Of a stretch of DNA of 64,000 bases, positions 50,600 to 58,880 are shown piece after piece. The number at the start of each line of letters is the position of its first letter. The stretch's first letter is position 1. Below the pieces are notes generated by a model that worked only from the letters and a program-made list of their open reading frames with translations, made no database searches and was not told the DNA's origin. The translations under genes were made by a program, and so were the position numbers. Origin of the DNA: Pseudanabaena sp. FACHB-1998 (lineage in GTDB: Bacteria; Cyanobacteriota; Cyanobacteriia; Pseudanabaenales; Pseudanabaenaceae); contig NZ_JACJQA010000027.1 in NCBI RefSeq assembly GCF_014696355.1, positions 124,001-188,000 on the forward strand. Reading direction: 5' to 3'.

Positions 50600-53029
50600 C
50601 TATTCACTATATTTTTCTCTTTCAATTCTCAAAGCATCCGTAGCCCTTTGAGCTTCGATCGCTACCTGTGATAGACAAGCATAAATCAATACAACATAAT
50701 TAGCCCTAACCGCCGATTCAAGCTGGCGACATTGATAGGACAAAGCCAAAGCGCCCACGTAGTCACTACTTGTCCGCAAAGAATTGATGAGATGCAATAG
50801 TTTGGGCTGATCGTTAATCGCGATCGCCTTGTCAATGGCTTGCACTAGTTTCGGGGTATCGTCCAAATAGGAATCAATTACACCCAGAAGAAACTTAATT
50901 CCTTTGCTATCGTTACCTGATATAGCCAAAATTGTTTCAATAAATTGCGGTTCAATGGCGGGATCACGTTCCTCATCTGGTTCAGTTACTAAGCTGGTCA
51001 GATTATCTATTGCTGGTTGCGCGATCGCCTCTGGTTCCTCTGATTCAGGCGTAACTTCAGCAATTGGTGGCTCAAAAACTTCAGGCGCTATTTCTGCCAT
51101 TTCTTGTGAGTCGGTAACCTCGGCAGGAGATTCAATCGAGATCTCTTGATTAACGCTTTCTTCTTGAAGATCCTCTTGTAAGTTTGTCGTAATAGAATCT
51201 GGGACTTCCGAATTGTTTGAAGGTTCAGCTAAGTCTTGAGCAATTTCTTCGCTTTCTACTTGATCTATAGCTTCAGCCTGATCTGTCAACTCCTGTGTCA
51301 AATTAGGATTATCAGTAGACTCTGAAGTAAGATCATCTCGATTTGATTCTTCTATCTCAACATTAATAAGTTCCTCTAAAATTTGCTCTGGCTCACCAGA
51401 TAGACTAGCGATCGCTTCAGGTTCTAATTCTGTTGACTCAGATTCTGCTAATTGAAAATCCGAGTCAACAGATTCTGTTGACTCGGATTCGATAGGCTCG
51501 GATAAATCTTCAGCCTCAGAAATTTCTTCTAATGCTAGCTTTTGGTGACCAGAAACTTCTTCTATAACATCCGCAAGGTTCTCTTCTACAGAGGCGCTAA
51601 CTGTATCTGTAGATATAGGCTCAATTTCTTCAGGACTATCTTGCTCTACATCATCTTCAGATAAATCGGTTACAGGATTTTGTAGCAAAAATAAGGCGGG
51701 GACACCATTGCTAGATATGGGGAGATATCCAGAATAAAGGACTTCCTCTGGATTGTCCTCTAAATGCTGCTCTAGAGGATCTAGGGCAACATTAAAAATT
51801 TGCTCAGCTTGCTCAACATTCAAGCTATCAATGTTTGGATCTTCTACTATCTCTAAATTCTCGTTTAGATCTTCATCTAGAATTTCAGCTAAGGCTTGAT
51901 CTTCTTGTATCTCTTCATGGAGTAAGCTCTCACTCGGAATTTCTGATTGTTCAATTTCTTCATGGATTAAATCACTTGGAATAACTGGTTGCTCAATATT
52001 GCTGTCATCATTGCTTTCATTTTCAGTTGATTCAATAACTTCTACAGCTTCTGCCACTTCTGCAACTTCACCTAAATCTGTAACTTCTACAGCTTCACCT
52101 AAATCTACAACTTCTACAGCTTCACCTAAATCTGCAACATCTTCCATCAAACTTGATGAAACTAACTCACTAGGAATTATCTCTTCTGATGAAGTCTCTA
52201 ACTCAGATTTTAACGGTTCTATATCCGCGACAACAGGCTCAGCTTCTTGTTGAGTAATCTCTTTGACCGCTTGTTGTAATAAAGTCAACTCATTCTGTAA
52301 ATCTTCTAGATCTTGAGTAAGATTTTGAGATTGTTGGCGTAAATTGGTTAAGGAAATGGCGATCCCAATTTGGGAGGCGACTAAAGAGAGGGAAGCGCGA
52401 TCGCTTTCTGACCAATTGTGATAAGCGCTACCATGAAAAGCGACTAAAGTACCCCATACCTCATGTCCTGCATAGATTTTATTAGCCGCATAGGAAGAAG
52501 TGCCAATTTGCTCCAGTAGCGTGACAATGTGCGAAGAAAGGCTAGAACTGCGAATACTATCTACGGTTTGGTGAGAAGGCTCTATTTCGGTGGATTCCAT
52601 CATGTGCTTTGCCAAAGTGAGCTGTCGCTCTGGCATATCCGCAAGGGACATCAACCCTGACGCGATCGCATCTGTGACAAATTCTCCCCGTCCATCGGGA
52701 TAGCGCCGAAAGATAGCCACCCGATCCACTTGCAGCAATTTCTGGGCTACTTGGACGGCTACTTGCAAAACAAGTTCTAAGGATGGCGATCTTTGAATCG
52801 CATCGGCAAGTTGAGCCAGTGATTTTTCTCTGGCAATGATATTTTTAAATAAGTCCGTCGGCTGATCGGATGCTTGCGCGGACATGAGCTTTTCATACCG
52901 TTCTTCCCAGCTAAGTTGATGCACGCGCTCCTGTTGCACCAAAATTGCTTTTAGGTGTTCGTAGGCGGAGCGATCGCGGCATAGATGGCGGATTTGATCT
53001 AAGAGGGTAGAATCCATGTGTGCAAACAA
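50600..53029 (-). CDS. GAF-domain protein with long acidic linker and a His-less Hpt-like domain
   Basis: An 809-aa signalling protein. Residues about 60-235 form a GAF domain (LVLQVAVQVAQKLLQVDRVAIFRRYPDGRGEFVTD, IGTSSYAANKIYAGHEVWGTLVAFHG). A coiled coil (LRQQSQNLTQDLEDLQNEL) leads into about 430 acidic residues with short repeats such as DLGEAVEVVDLGEAVEVTDL. The C-terminal 115 residues look like a histidine-phosphotransfer bundle (FLLGVIDSYLDDTPKLVQAIDKAI, LINSLRTSSDYVGA, QCRQLE). The phospho-acceptor His is Asn749, so phosphotransfer is not expected. Role: possibly a docking partner for a response regulator. Confidence 0.8.
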   Translation of the reverse strand: MFAHMDSTLLDQIRHLCRDRSAYEHLKAILVQQERVHQLSWEERYEKLMSAQASDQPTDLFKNIIAREKSLAQLADAIQRSPSLELVLQVAVQVAQKLLQVDRVAIFRRYPDGRGEFVTDAIASGLMSLADMPERQLTLAKHMMESTEIEPSHQTVDSIRSSSLSSHIVTLLEQIGTSSYAANKIYAGHEVWGTLVAFHGSAYHNWSESDRASLSLVASQIGIAISLTNLRQQSQNLTQDLEDLQNELTLLQQAVKEITQQEAEPVVADIEPLKSELETSSEEIIPSELVSSSLMEDVADLGEAVEVVDLGEAVEVTDLGEVAEVAEAVEVIESTENESNDDSNIEQPVIPSDLIHEEIEQSEIPSESLLHEEIQEDQALAEILDEDLNENLEIVEDPNIDSLNVEQAEQIFNVALDPLEQHLEDNPEEVLYSGYLPISSNGVPALFLLQNPVTDLSEDDVEQDSPEEIEPISTDTVSASVEENLADVIEEVSGHQKLALEEISEAEDLSEPIESESTESVDSDFQLAESESTELEPEAIASLSGEPEQILEELINVEIEESNRDDLTSESTDNPNLTQELTDQAEAIDQVESEEIAQDLAEPSNNSEVPDSITTNLQEDLQEESVNQEISIESPAEVTDSQEMAEIAPEVFEPPIAEVTPESEEPEAIAQPAIDNLTSLVTEPDEERDPAIEPQFIETILAISGNDSKGIKFLLGVIDSYLDDTPKLVQAIDKAIAINDQPKLLHLINSLRTSSDYVGALALSYQCRQLESAVRANYVVLIYACLSQVAIEAQRATDALRIEREKYSE
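52060..52160. repeat. Short tandem repeat inside the GAF/Hpt-like gene
   Basis: A roughly 27-30 bp unit (CTTCTACAGCTTCACCTAA and close variants) is repeated three to four times and encodes the DLGEAVEV units. It is likely to vary in copy number by slippage. Confidence 0.65.
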
Positions 53030-53160
53030 CTATCCTCGGCTGTATTCCAGTAATCTAAAAATGGATTTTAGCTGACTTGTTTTTGCGATCGCATGAGACA
53101 CAAAGCGTAACTTTTGGGAGTAAGTTAAGTAGCTACGGCGCTTTGCGCTTACTTGAAACC

Positions 53161-53211
53161 CAGAAATATTTTTGAAAGCGGCGCTTCGCGCCGCTTTCAA
53201 AAATATTTCTG
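53161..53211. repeat. Perfect GC-core palindrome
   Basis: CAGAAATATTTTTGAAAGCG / CGCTTTCAAAAATATTTCTG with the GCGCTTCGCGC centre, located upstream of the leftward GAF gene and not after any stop codon. Confidence 0.65.
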
Positions 53212-53255
53212 TACTACTCAAAGCCTCAATAGGCTGTAAGCATAATTAATTACAA

Positions 53256-53308
53256 ACCAAAACCCGTAAAGTTGCACCTCTGCGGGGCGCAACTTTAGAG
53301 GTTTTGGT
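53256..53308. repeat. Imperfect palindrome
   Basis: ACCAAAACCCGTAAAGTTGC and GCAACTTTAGAGGTTTTGGT with a GCGGGGC centre, an eroded member of the same type. Confidence 0.55.
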
Positions 53309-53423
53309 AATTTATTTTGCATAAGCACTTAACTGTAAGTTGTGGCGCAAAGTACCACATTTAACCAAAAGCTAGTAAATTCGTTAGCATTGCGTAAATC
53401 CTAATTACATTTCAAAAAAAACT

Positions 53424-54050
53424 ATGGTGCGATATACCCTTGCTCAGAGTCCCGAAGTAGTCTTAACCATTGCGGGTAAAGATTCGCCTAAAGCACGGGA
53501 AAAGGCGATGGCAGAGCTAATTGACCTGATGGACTCAGGTAAGCTTGATACAGACCTAGCCGATGGCTTTAGTCCCGACCAATTTATTGAAGTGAGAGAA
53601 CTTTCCATGTCCGAAGATCGTGAAGATCCGATTACCCAAGCTGTCCAAGTCCTAAATAACTTAGCAACCCTAAAAATCAAAGTGCAAGAGTTGCGTTCTG
53701 ATGCGATGCAGGTGCGATCGCAGATTGATATTTTATTTAGCGACGAAATTGTCTCTGAGGAGCAAATCAATAGCATTAAGGAAGGGTTTAAAACACTCAA
53801 AAATTTCGCTCAGCTTAATATGAAGTTTCTCGATGCGCGATCGCAAGCGGAGAATGCTCGTCAAATCTTGGATGAAGCGCTCAAGTCTCCCAATTCTGAA
53901 GCGAAGTCACCTGAGCCTGTGACTGAGGTTGCTCCTCCTGATGCTCCTGAAGTTACTGACACAGAAGTTACTGAAGAAGCTAATAGTGAGCCTGTGGTAG
54001 AGGTTGAAGATGCGATCGTGGAAGTACCTGTAAAATCCAAGAAGAAATAA
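53424..54050 (+). CDS. Conserved hypothetical protein, probably cyanobacterial
   Basis: A 208-aa soluble protein. The first 150 residues are helical (AREKAMAELIDLMDSGKL, QAVQVLNNLATLKIKVQEL, FKTLKNFAQLNMKFLDARSQAENARQIL). The tail is acidic, rich in Pro, Glu and Val, and ends in KSKKK derived from a terminator arm. I do not recognise a named family. It is convergent with lptF/G and 55 bp or less from it at the 3' side. Confidence 0.6.
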   Translation: MVRYTLAQSPEVVLTIAGKDSPKAREKAMAELIDLMDSGKLDTDLADGFSPDQFIEVRELSMSEDREDPITQAVQVLNNLATLKIKVQELRSDAMQVRSQIDILFSDEIVSEEQINSIKEGFKTLKNFAQLNMKFLDARSQAENARQILDEALKSPNSEAKSPEPVTEVAPPDAPEVTDTEVTEEANSEPVVEVEDAIVEVPVKSKKK

Positions 54051-54085
54051 AAAAGGCGGTGCTTTGCACCGCCTTTTTTATTTCT
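54043..54085. terminator. Bidirectional terminator
   Basis: Perfect AGAAATAAAAAAGGCGGTGC / GCACCGCCTTTTTTATTTCT. The left arm encodes the last residues and stop of the rightward gene. The right arm is 11 bp from the lptF/G stop. Confidence 0.85.
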
Positions 54086-54095
54086 AATTTTATTT

Positions 54096-55283
54096 TTAGG
54101 TGACTCGCATTAGGATAATCAATCCAGCCGTTACCCCAATTAAATTAGGCATCCATGCGGCAGCGATCGGCGAGAGAAACTCCACCTGACCCAATGCGCC
54201 ACAGATAAATAGCAATAGGTAATAGCCAAAAATAATTAACACACTCAAGCCAAACCCGATCGCTGCCCCAGTTCTTTGAGGACGCATCCCCAGCGAGGCT
54301 CCCACGATCGCAAAGACAACGCATATAAAGGGCAAAGCGTATTTTTGCTCGAGCCGCACCTCTAGCTTGCGAATTTCTTTGGTATTACCCGACTGCTTGA
54401 GTAGCTCAATATTGCGGCGAATATCGGCAATATTCATTTCCTCCGCACTGCGTTGTTCCTGAGCCAAATCAAGAGGGGCGCGAGGTAAGCGGAGATTTTG
54501 ATCATCAAAGCGCAAAATACTGCGGTAATTACCATCAGAACCGACGATATAAGTTGTCCCTTTCGTAAAGCGCCACACGTTCTGATTAGGTAACCATACC
54601 GCCGACTCCGCCGCCAAAATTTGTTGCAATTGCCCCTGCGAGAAGTCCAAAACCGTTAAGCCCCGCATTTCCTTACCATCAAAGCTACGCGCATAAAAAC
54701 TGCGGACTAAGCCCTGCTTAGTAGTGCCATCCTCTTGCGGCACTTCCCCATATTGCTGATAGAAAATATCTTGGCTTTTAAACTGGACATTTTCTTGATT
54801 TAGAGCCGCCCTTAAGGTACTCCGCGATTGCCAATTTGCCGCAGGCACGATCGCCTCATTAAATACATAGGTCAGCCCTGTCACAAACAGACTCAGCACG
54901 ATCGCAGGTAATACCAAGCGATAGGCACTGACCCCACAACTACGCAAAGCTGTTGTTTCGCCATCACCCGACATACGGCTATAGGAGAGTAAGGTCGCCA
55001 ATAGCATCGACATCGGAAAGGAATAAACCATGAATCCGGGGATCTGGTAACCAAAAATCTGAAATGCTGTCCAAACGCTTAAGCCTGCATCGGTAATCAA
55101 GCGGATGAGTTCAAACAGGGAGCCGATCGCCAAAATAACCGATGAAAAAGCCCCCACACCAAACAAAAATGGGGTTAGCATCTGCATGGTTAAATAGCGA
55201 TCCATGATCGATAGTCTCGGTAGCCATCCTAGCTGCCCGTTAGTAACTTTTTGCCTCGTTTGGGTCGTTTGTGAGGTTGCCAT
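54096..55283 (-). CDS. LptF/LptG family LPS-transport permease
   Basis: A 395-aa YjgP/YjgQ family protein with three N-terminal helices, a large extracytoplasmic beta-jellyroll region (about 130-290) and three C-terminal helices. The family start IMDRYLTMQMLTPFLFGVGAFSSV and the words YSFPMSMLLATLLSYSRMSGDGE and MRPQRTGAAIGFGLSVLI are clear. Many cyanobacteria encode one such permease that probably acts as a homodimer with LptB. It is the last gene of the panC/cmk-lptA-lptB cluster, but a toxin-antitoxin remnant lies between lptB and it. Confidence 0.9.
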   Translation of the reverse strand: MATSQTTQTRQKVTNGQLGWLPRLSIMDRYLTMQMLTPFLFGVGAFSSVILAIGSLFELIRLITDAGLSVWTAFQIFGYQIPGFMVYSFPMSMLLATLLSYSRMSGDGETTALRSCGVSAYRLVLPAIVLSLFVTGLTYVFNEAIVPAANWQSRSTLRAALNQENVQFKSQDIFYQQYGEVPQEDGTTKQGLVRSFYARSFDGKEMRGLTVLDFSQGQLQQILAAESAVWLPNQNVWRFTKGTTYIVGSDGNYRSILRFDDQNLRLPRAPLDLAQEQRSAEEMNIADIRRNIELLKQSGNTKEIRKLEVRLEQKYALPFICVVFAIVGASLGMRPQRTGAAIGFGLSVLIIFGYYLLLFICGALGQVEFLSPIAAAWMPNLIGVTAGLIILMRVT

Positions 55284-55291
55284 TTTCTAGA

Positions 55292-55519
55292 TTATTGACT
55301 TGGATCGAGATTACAGGTTTTTGGAGTTTTATTACAAATAATTGCTGCTAGCTTGGGCTGAATTTTCTTCTTGTTAAATGTCCGTTCTAACTCATTCAAC
55401 ATTTTTTGTGAAGAAGCTATTTCTATTTGTCCCAATTGCTTTAAGGAGACAATCTGATCGGGAATGCCGCCCCAAATAATAGCAGATACCCAAATATTCG
55501 TATCTAAAACTACGATCAT
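55292..55519 (-). pseudogene. Truncated PIN-domain toxin
   Basis: The 75 residues match the start of the COG1569-type PIN family (MIVVLDTNIWVSAIIWGG, SSQKMLNELERTFNKKKIQPKL). The chain stops after LDPSQ, before the region that should supply the later catalytic Asp residues (DxxD near residue 100). The stop is only 8 bp from the lptF/G start, so the 3' half appears to have been lost by deletion. An active nuclease is unlikely. Confidence 0.72.
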
Positions 55520-55773
55520 CTTGATGCTTCTTTGCGGACTTCTTTGACGATTTCACAAATCTCTTCAGTCGAAAGAGCATCGGGTTCGTCTTCAAGCACA
55601 TTTCTTCTTTGTCTAAGTTCTTCCCAACTCAATTTAGGTGCTTTGCTAAATGTAATAGTATCTTCGGTTGTGGTAACTAAGTACTCTTCACCGATGGAGA
55701 AGCGATCGCGAAGCTCTCGAGGAAGTTGCAAGTTGCCTTCAGGGGTTAAGTTAATCGTGATAGTTTGCTGCAT
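55516..55773 (-). CDS. AbrB/MazE-type antitoxin
   Basis: An 85-aa protein. The swapped-hairpin AbrB DNA-binding head is seen as TITINLTPEGNLQLPRELRDRFSIGEEYLVTT, and an acidic tail (EEICEIVKEVRKEASR) follows that would cover a toxin. Its stop overlaps the truncated PIN gene by 4 bases. The antitoxin appears intact, though its toxin is not. Confidence 0.8.
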   Translation of the reverse strand: MQQTITINLTPEGNLQLPRELRDRFSIGEEYLVTTTEDTITFSKAPKLSWEELRQRRNVLEDEPDALSTEEICEIVKEVRKEASR

Positions 55774-55842
55774 TTATTTTAAGTACCTACTTAAGTACCT
55801 GTATTAATAACTACTTACGCTAATTAGATGATTATAAGTAAG

Positions 55843-56571
55843 CTAAAAATGAAATTTTTCGCCGAGGTAATATTTGCGGACATCGGGATCATCGGCTAGC
55901 TCACGGCTGGAGCCATCGGCAAACACTTCACCTTCACGCATGATATAGGCGCGATCAGTAATTGTTAGTGTCTCACGGACATTGTGATCGGTGATTAAAA
56001 TCCCCATGCCGCGATCGCGCAAATTGCTAATAATGGTCTGAATTTCACTAACAGCGATCGGATCGATACCCGCAAAGGGTTCATCTAGCAAAATGAATTT
56101 GGGTCCTTCCTCTCCTACTGCTAATGCTCTAGCGATTTCGGTACGGCGGCGTTCTCCCCCTGATACCTGAATACCGATCGTGTCCGCAATTTTAGTCAAG
56201 CGAAATTCTTCGAGCAAAGTCCGCAAGCGATGAATGCGCTTAGATTTCGGCACATTAGATTGTTGCATCACCAACAGCAAATTATCGCGCACCGATAACT
56301 GCCGAAAAATCGTTGCCTCCTGCGCCAGATATGCCATGCCCATTCGCGCCCGTTTATGGATTGGTAATCCCGTAATATCCTGCTTATCTAGCCAGACACT
56401 ACCGCTATCGGGCTGGACTAGCCCTGTCGCCATATAGAACGAAGTTGTTTTGCCAGCGCCATTAGGCCCTAGCAGTCCCACAATTTCCCCCTGACTGACA
56501 GTGAGACTGACTTGTTGCACAACTTGTCTACCGTTGTAATTTTTACTAACGTTATCGAGGGTGATTTGCAT
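55843..56571 (-). CDS. lptB: LPS export ABC transporter ATP-binding protein
   Basis: A 242-aa ATPase. Walker A is LLGPNGAGKTTSF, the signature QVSGGERRRTEIARAL, Walker B ILLDEPFAGIDP, and the switch His is in ILITDHNVRETL. These, with the LptB-specific words MGMAYLAQEATIFRQLSVRDN, fix the identity. It powers LPS extraction from the inner membrane together with LptF/G. It lies 65 bp downstream of lptA. Confidence 0.93.
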   Translation of the reverse strand: MQITLDNVSKNYNGRQVVQQVSLTVSQGEIVGLLGPNGAGKTTSFYMATGLVQPDSGSVWLDKQDITGLPIHKRARMGMAYLAQEATIFRQLSVRDNLLLVMQQSNVPKSKRIHRLRTLLEEFRLTKIADTIGIQVSGGERRRTEIARALAVGEEGPKFILLDEPFAGIDPIAVSEIQTIISNLRDRGMGILITDHNVRETLTITDRAYIMREGEVFADGSSRELADDPDVRKYYLGEKFHF

Positions 56572-56636
56572 GGATCATTGGGTAATTAGGGTTATAGCGG
56601 TAGGATTTGCAGTGCAAAGCGCGGCAAATCTTGACC

Positions 56637-57197
56637 TTACGGTGGGCTAACTCTTTGCTTTTTGAAGGAGGGTTTGATTTGCTCTACGGGGGTAGCCGAA
56701 GTAGCGGGGGTGGTGGCAAGTTCGCGATCGGGGACGATGTAAATGGTTTCTACCTGTTGATTATTAGGTGGCGCAGCTACAAATTTGCCTTCGCTAACTA
56801 AATAGGTAATCGTTTGCGCCTTGATACTATTTACGCCTTCTTGAGTAACGATGACGTTACCTGTGAGGACTACACGCTGTTCCTTAGAAAAATATTGGGC
56901 TTGCTCAGCGATCGCATCAATCTGTCGGGCTGGATAACTCATTTTGACGTTACCCGTTGCGGTCACTACGCCTGTAATTGAGTTTGCCTCTTGGACATCC
57001 GCACGGATTGTCAAAGCCGTATTCGCAGTTTGGGCTTGAGTTGGTGGCAAGGAACTCGCGGCGATCGCCAAAATCGGCATAACCGTCAGGAATAGCTTCG
57101 CGATCGCTTGCTTACTCAAGGGTAAAGCCAAAGGTAAAGAGTAACTTTTATCTTTTGTCTTTGGTCTTTTGCCTTCAAAGCTGATTGGTGATTTCAT
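56637..57197 (-). CDS. lptA: LptA/OstA family periplasmic LPS-transport protein
   Basis: A 186-aa exported protein. The OstA-type beta-jellyroll is at about 60-150 (ADVQEANSITGVVTATGNVKMSYPARQIDAIAEQA, RVVLTGNVIVTQEG). The signal hydrophobic core is FLTVMPILAIAASSL with a TQAQT cleavage region. It is preceded by an unusual 30-residue N-terminal extension (GKRPKTKDKSYSLPLALPL), which is encoded by a repeated AAAAGAC/AAAGATAAAAG-type tract and may be inserted repeat DNA. The start overlaps the panC/cmk stop by 4 bases. Confidence 0.85.
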   Translation of the reverse strand: MKSPISFEGKRPKTKDKSYSLPLALPLSKQAIAKLFLTVMPILAIAASSLPPTQAQTANTALTIRADVQEANSITGVVTATGNVKMSYPARQIDAIAEQAQYFSKEQRVVLTGNVIVTQEGVNSIKAQTITYLVSEGKFVAAPPNNQQVETIYIVPDRELATTPATSATPVEQIKPSFKKQRVSPP

Positions 57198-58765
57198 CGG
57201 TTGTTTACCTTGTCTTCATACAAATTTACAATGGCTGCAACCACTTCTTCGATTGATAGACCATCGGTGTTGACTAAAGTTGCATCCTCAGCACAAATTA
57301 GAGGCGCATGGACGCGAGTAGAATCTTTGCGATCGCGTTCTTGGATTTCCTGCTCAAGGGTAGCAAGATCGGGCGCAACTTGACCTTGATTGAGCAGATC
57401 AGCATGGCGACGCTTAGCCCGTTCTTGGGCTGATGCAGTCAAAAATATTTTGACCTCTGCATCAGGAAATACGCGGCTTCCGATGTCGCGCCCCTCCATC
57501 ACCACACCGCCCTCCAGTCCGATCAGCTGCTGTTGCTTAACTAAAATTTCGCGTACCTCGGGTTGAGCGGCGATCGCAGATACATTTGCCGTGACCTCAG
57601 CAGTGCGAATTTCGGTGGTTACATCCTCACCATTAAGAAAAACTTGCATGGGCTGTCCTGCGATGGGATTAGCAAATAGTTGAATTTTTGATTTGGCGGC
57701 GATCTCTTTCACCTTTTCGTGATCGCGGAGGTCGATGCCTTCCCGAAGCACGGCTAGAGTAACACTGCGATACATCGCGCCTGTATCTAAAAACAATAAA
57801 CCCAATTTATTGGCTACTTGCTTAGTGGTAGTAGACTTGCCCGCACCTGCGGGACCATCGATCGCAATGATCGGTTTTCGAGGGGTAACGGTATGACTTA
57901 GCAAAATGTTATCGATTAAGCGTGTATTTCCTATACGGGCGGCGATCGCCAGCATTAACTCTGATTTAGAGGTAATTGTAGTGCAAGGTTGCAAGGTGTT
58001 TGCCTCGACTAATTGAATATACTCTAGGTCAATTGCGGGTAGCTTCGCTAGATAGTTTTGGGCGACTTCGAGAATTTTGGCAGGCTCGCTTTCTTGACCT
58101 AAGGAAAACACTTGTTTGGCTTGGAGCAAACTTTGATAAAGATGCGCCGCCAAAATGCGATCGCTTTCTGACAAATATTGATTGCGTGAGCTATAGGCTA
58201 AGCCACTGGGTTCTCGTATTGTGGGGCAACCAATTACTTCAAGGGGAAAATTTAAATCCTTGACCAAACGCCGAATAATCGCTAACTGCTGTCCATCTTT
58301 GCTGCCAAAATAGGCGCGATCGGGTTGCACTGCATTCAAGAGCTTGGTGACAATTGTTGCCACACCTTGGAAATGCCCCACTCGCGATCGCCCACACATA
58401 ATACTCACCATTTCAGGCGGCGGGATTACCTGTGTCATGGCGCAATTATCTGCGCCGATTTCCTCAACACTCGGTGCAAAAATGGCATCTACTCCCGCCG
58501 TTTCGCATATTTGGCGATCGCGCTCTAAAGTACGCGGATAGCGCTCGAAGTCTTCACCTACACCAAATTGCAGAGGATTGACAAAAATGCTGACGACGAC
58601 ACAGGCATTTTCGGTGCGGGCGCGATCGATGAGGCTTAAATGTCCAATATGCAAAGCCCCCATCGTTGGCACAAGTCCCACCGATATTTGTCCCCAAGTT
58701 TGTTTTGATTTTTGTGAAGTTAAGTAATTACGCAGAGAAGCGATCGTGGTAAATAGCTGGGTCAA
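57194..58765 (-). CDS. panC/cmk: Bifunctional pantothenate synthetase/cytidylate kinase
   Basis: A 523-aa fusion specific to cyanobacteria. The PanC part (1-270) joins pantoate and beta-alanine; its HIGH-like motif is VPTMGALHIGHLSLI, with GRSRVGHFQGVATIV and SSRNQYLS. The Cmk part (about 293-520) phosphorylates CMP; its P-loop is IAIDGPAGAGKSTTTK, with LDTGAMYRSVTL and GRDIGSRVFPDAEVKIFL. Both halves look complete. It is the first gene of the lptA/lptB cluster. Confidence 0.95.
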   Translation of the reverse strand: MTQLFTTIASLRNYLTSQKSKQTWGQISVGLVPTMGALHIGHLSLIDRARTENACVVVSIFVNPLQFGVGEDFERYPRTLERDRQICETAGVDAIFAPSVEEIGADNCAMTQVIPPPEMVSIMCGRSRVGHFQGVATIVTKLLNAVQPDRAYFGSKDGQQLAIIRRLVKDLNFPLEVIGCPTIREPSGLAYSSRNQYLSESDRILAAHLYQSLLQAKQVFSLGQESEPAKILEVAQNYLAKLPAIDLEYIQLVEANTLQPCTTITSKSELMLAIAARIGNTRLIDNILLSHTVTPRKPIIAIDGPAGAGKSTTTKQVANKLGLLFLDTGAMYRSVTLAVLREGIDLRDHEKVKEIAAKSKIQLFANPIAGQPMQVFLNGEDVTTEIRTAEVTANVSAIAAQPEVREILVKQQQLIGLEGGVVMEGRDIGSRVFPDAEVKIFLTASAQERAKRRHADLLNQGQVAPDLATLEQEIQERDRKDSTRVHAPLICAEDATLVNTDGLSIEEVVAAIVNLYEDKVNNR

Positions 58766-58807
58766 GTAATCACCTCAACGGAATCATTACAAATAAGCAT
58801 AGCTGCT

Positions 58808-58874
58808 AATCCAAAAACCAAAAAGATGATTGGTGGCGCTTCGCGCCACCAATCATCTTTTTGGTTTTTGGATT
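58808..58874. terminator. 67-bp perfect palindrome between rlpA and panC/cmk
   Basis: Arms begin AATCCAAAAACCAAAAAGAT, with the centre GGCGCTTCGCGCC. It lies 7 bp beyond the rlpA stop (leftward) and 43 bp before the panC/cmk start. Confidence 0.75.
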
Positions 58875-58880
58875 GGTATT

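Larger units (their letters stand above)
53030..53423. other. Intergenic region with two palindromes
   Basis: About 394 bp between divergent genes. It contains the perfect palindrome at 53161-53211, the imperfect one at 53256-53308, and short GCGC-centred repeats near 53135 and 53340. No convincing gene. Confidence 0.5.

Noticed and set aside
53030-53221. Small leftward gene upstream of the GAF protein
   Set aside because: Much of it is encoded by the palindrome at 53161 and nothing conserved is visible.
4201-58874. CRISPR array
   Set aside because: The repeats are isolated palindromes, not regularly spaced direct repeats with unique spacers, and no cas genes are present.
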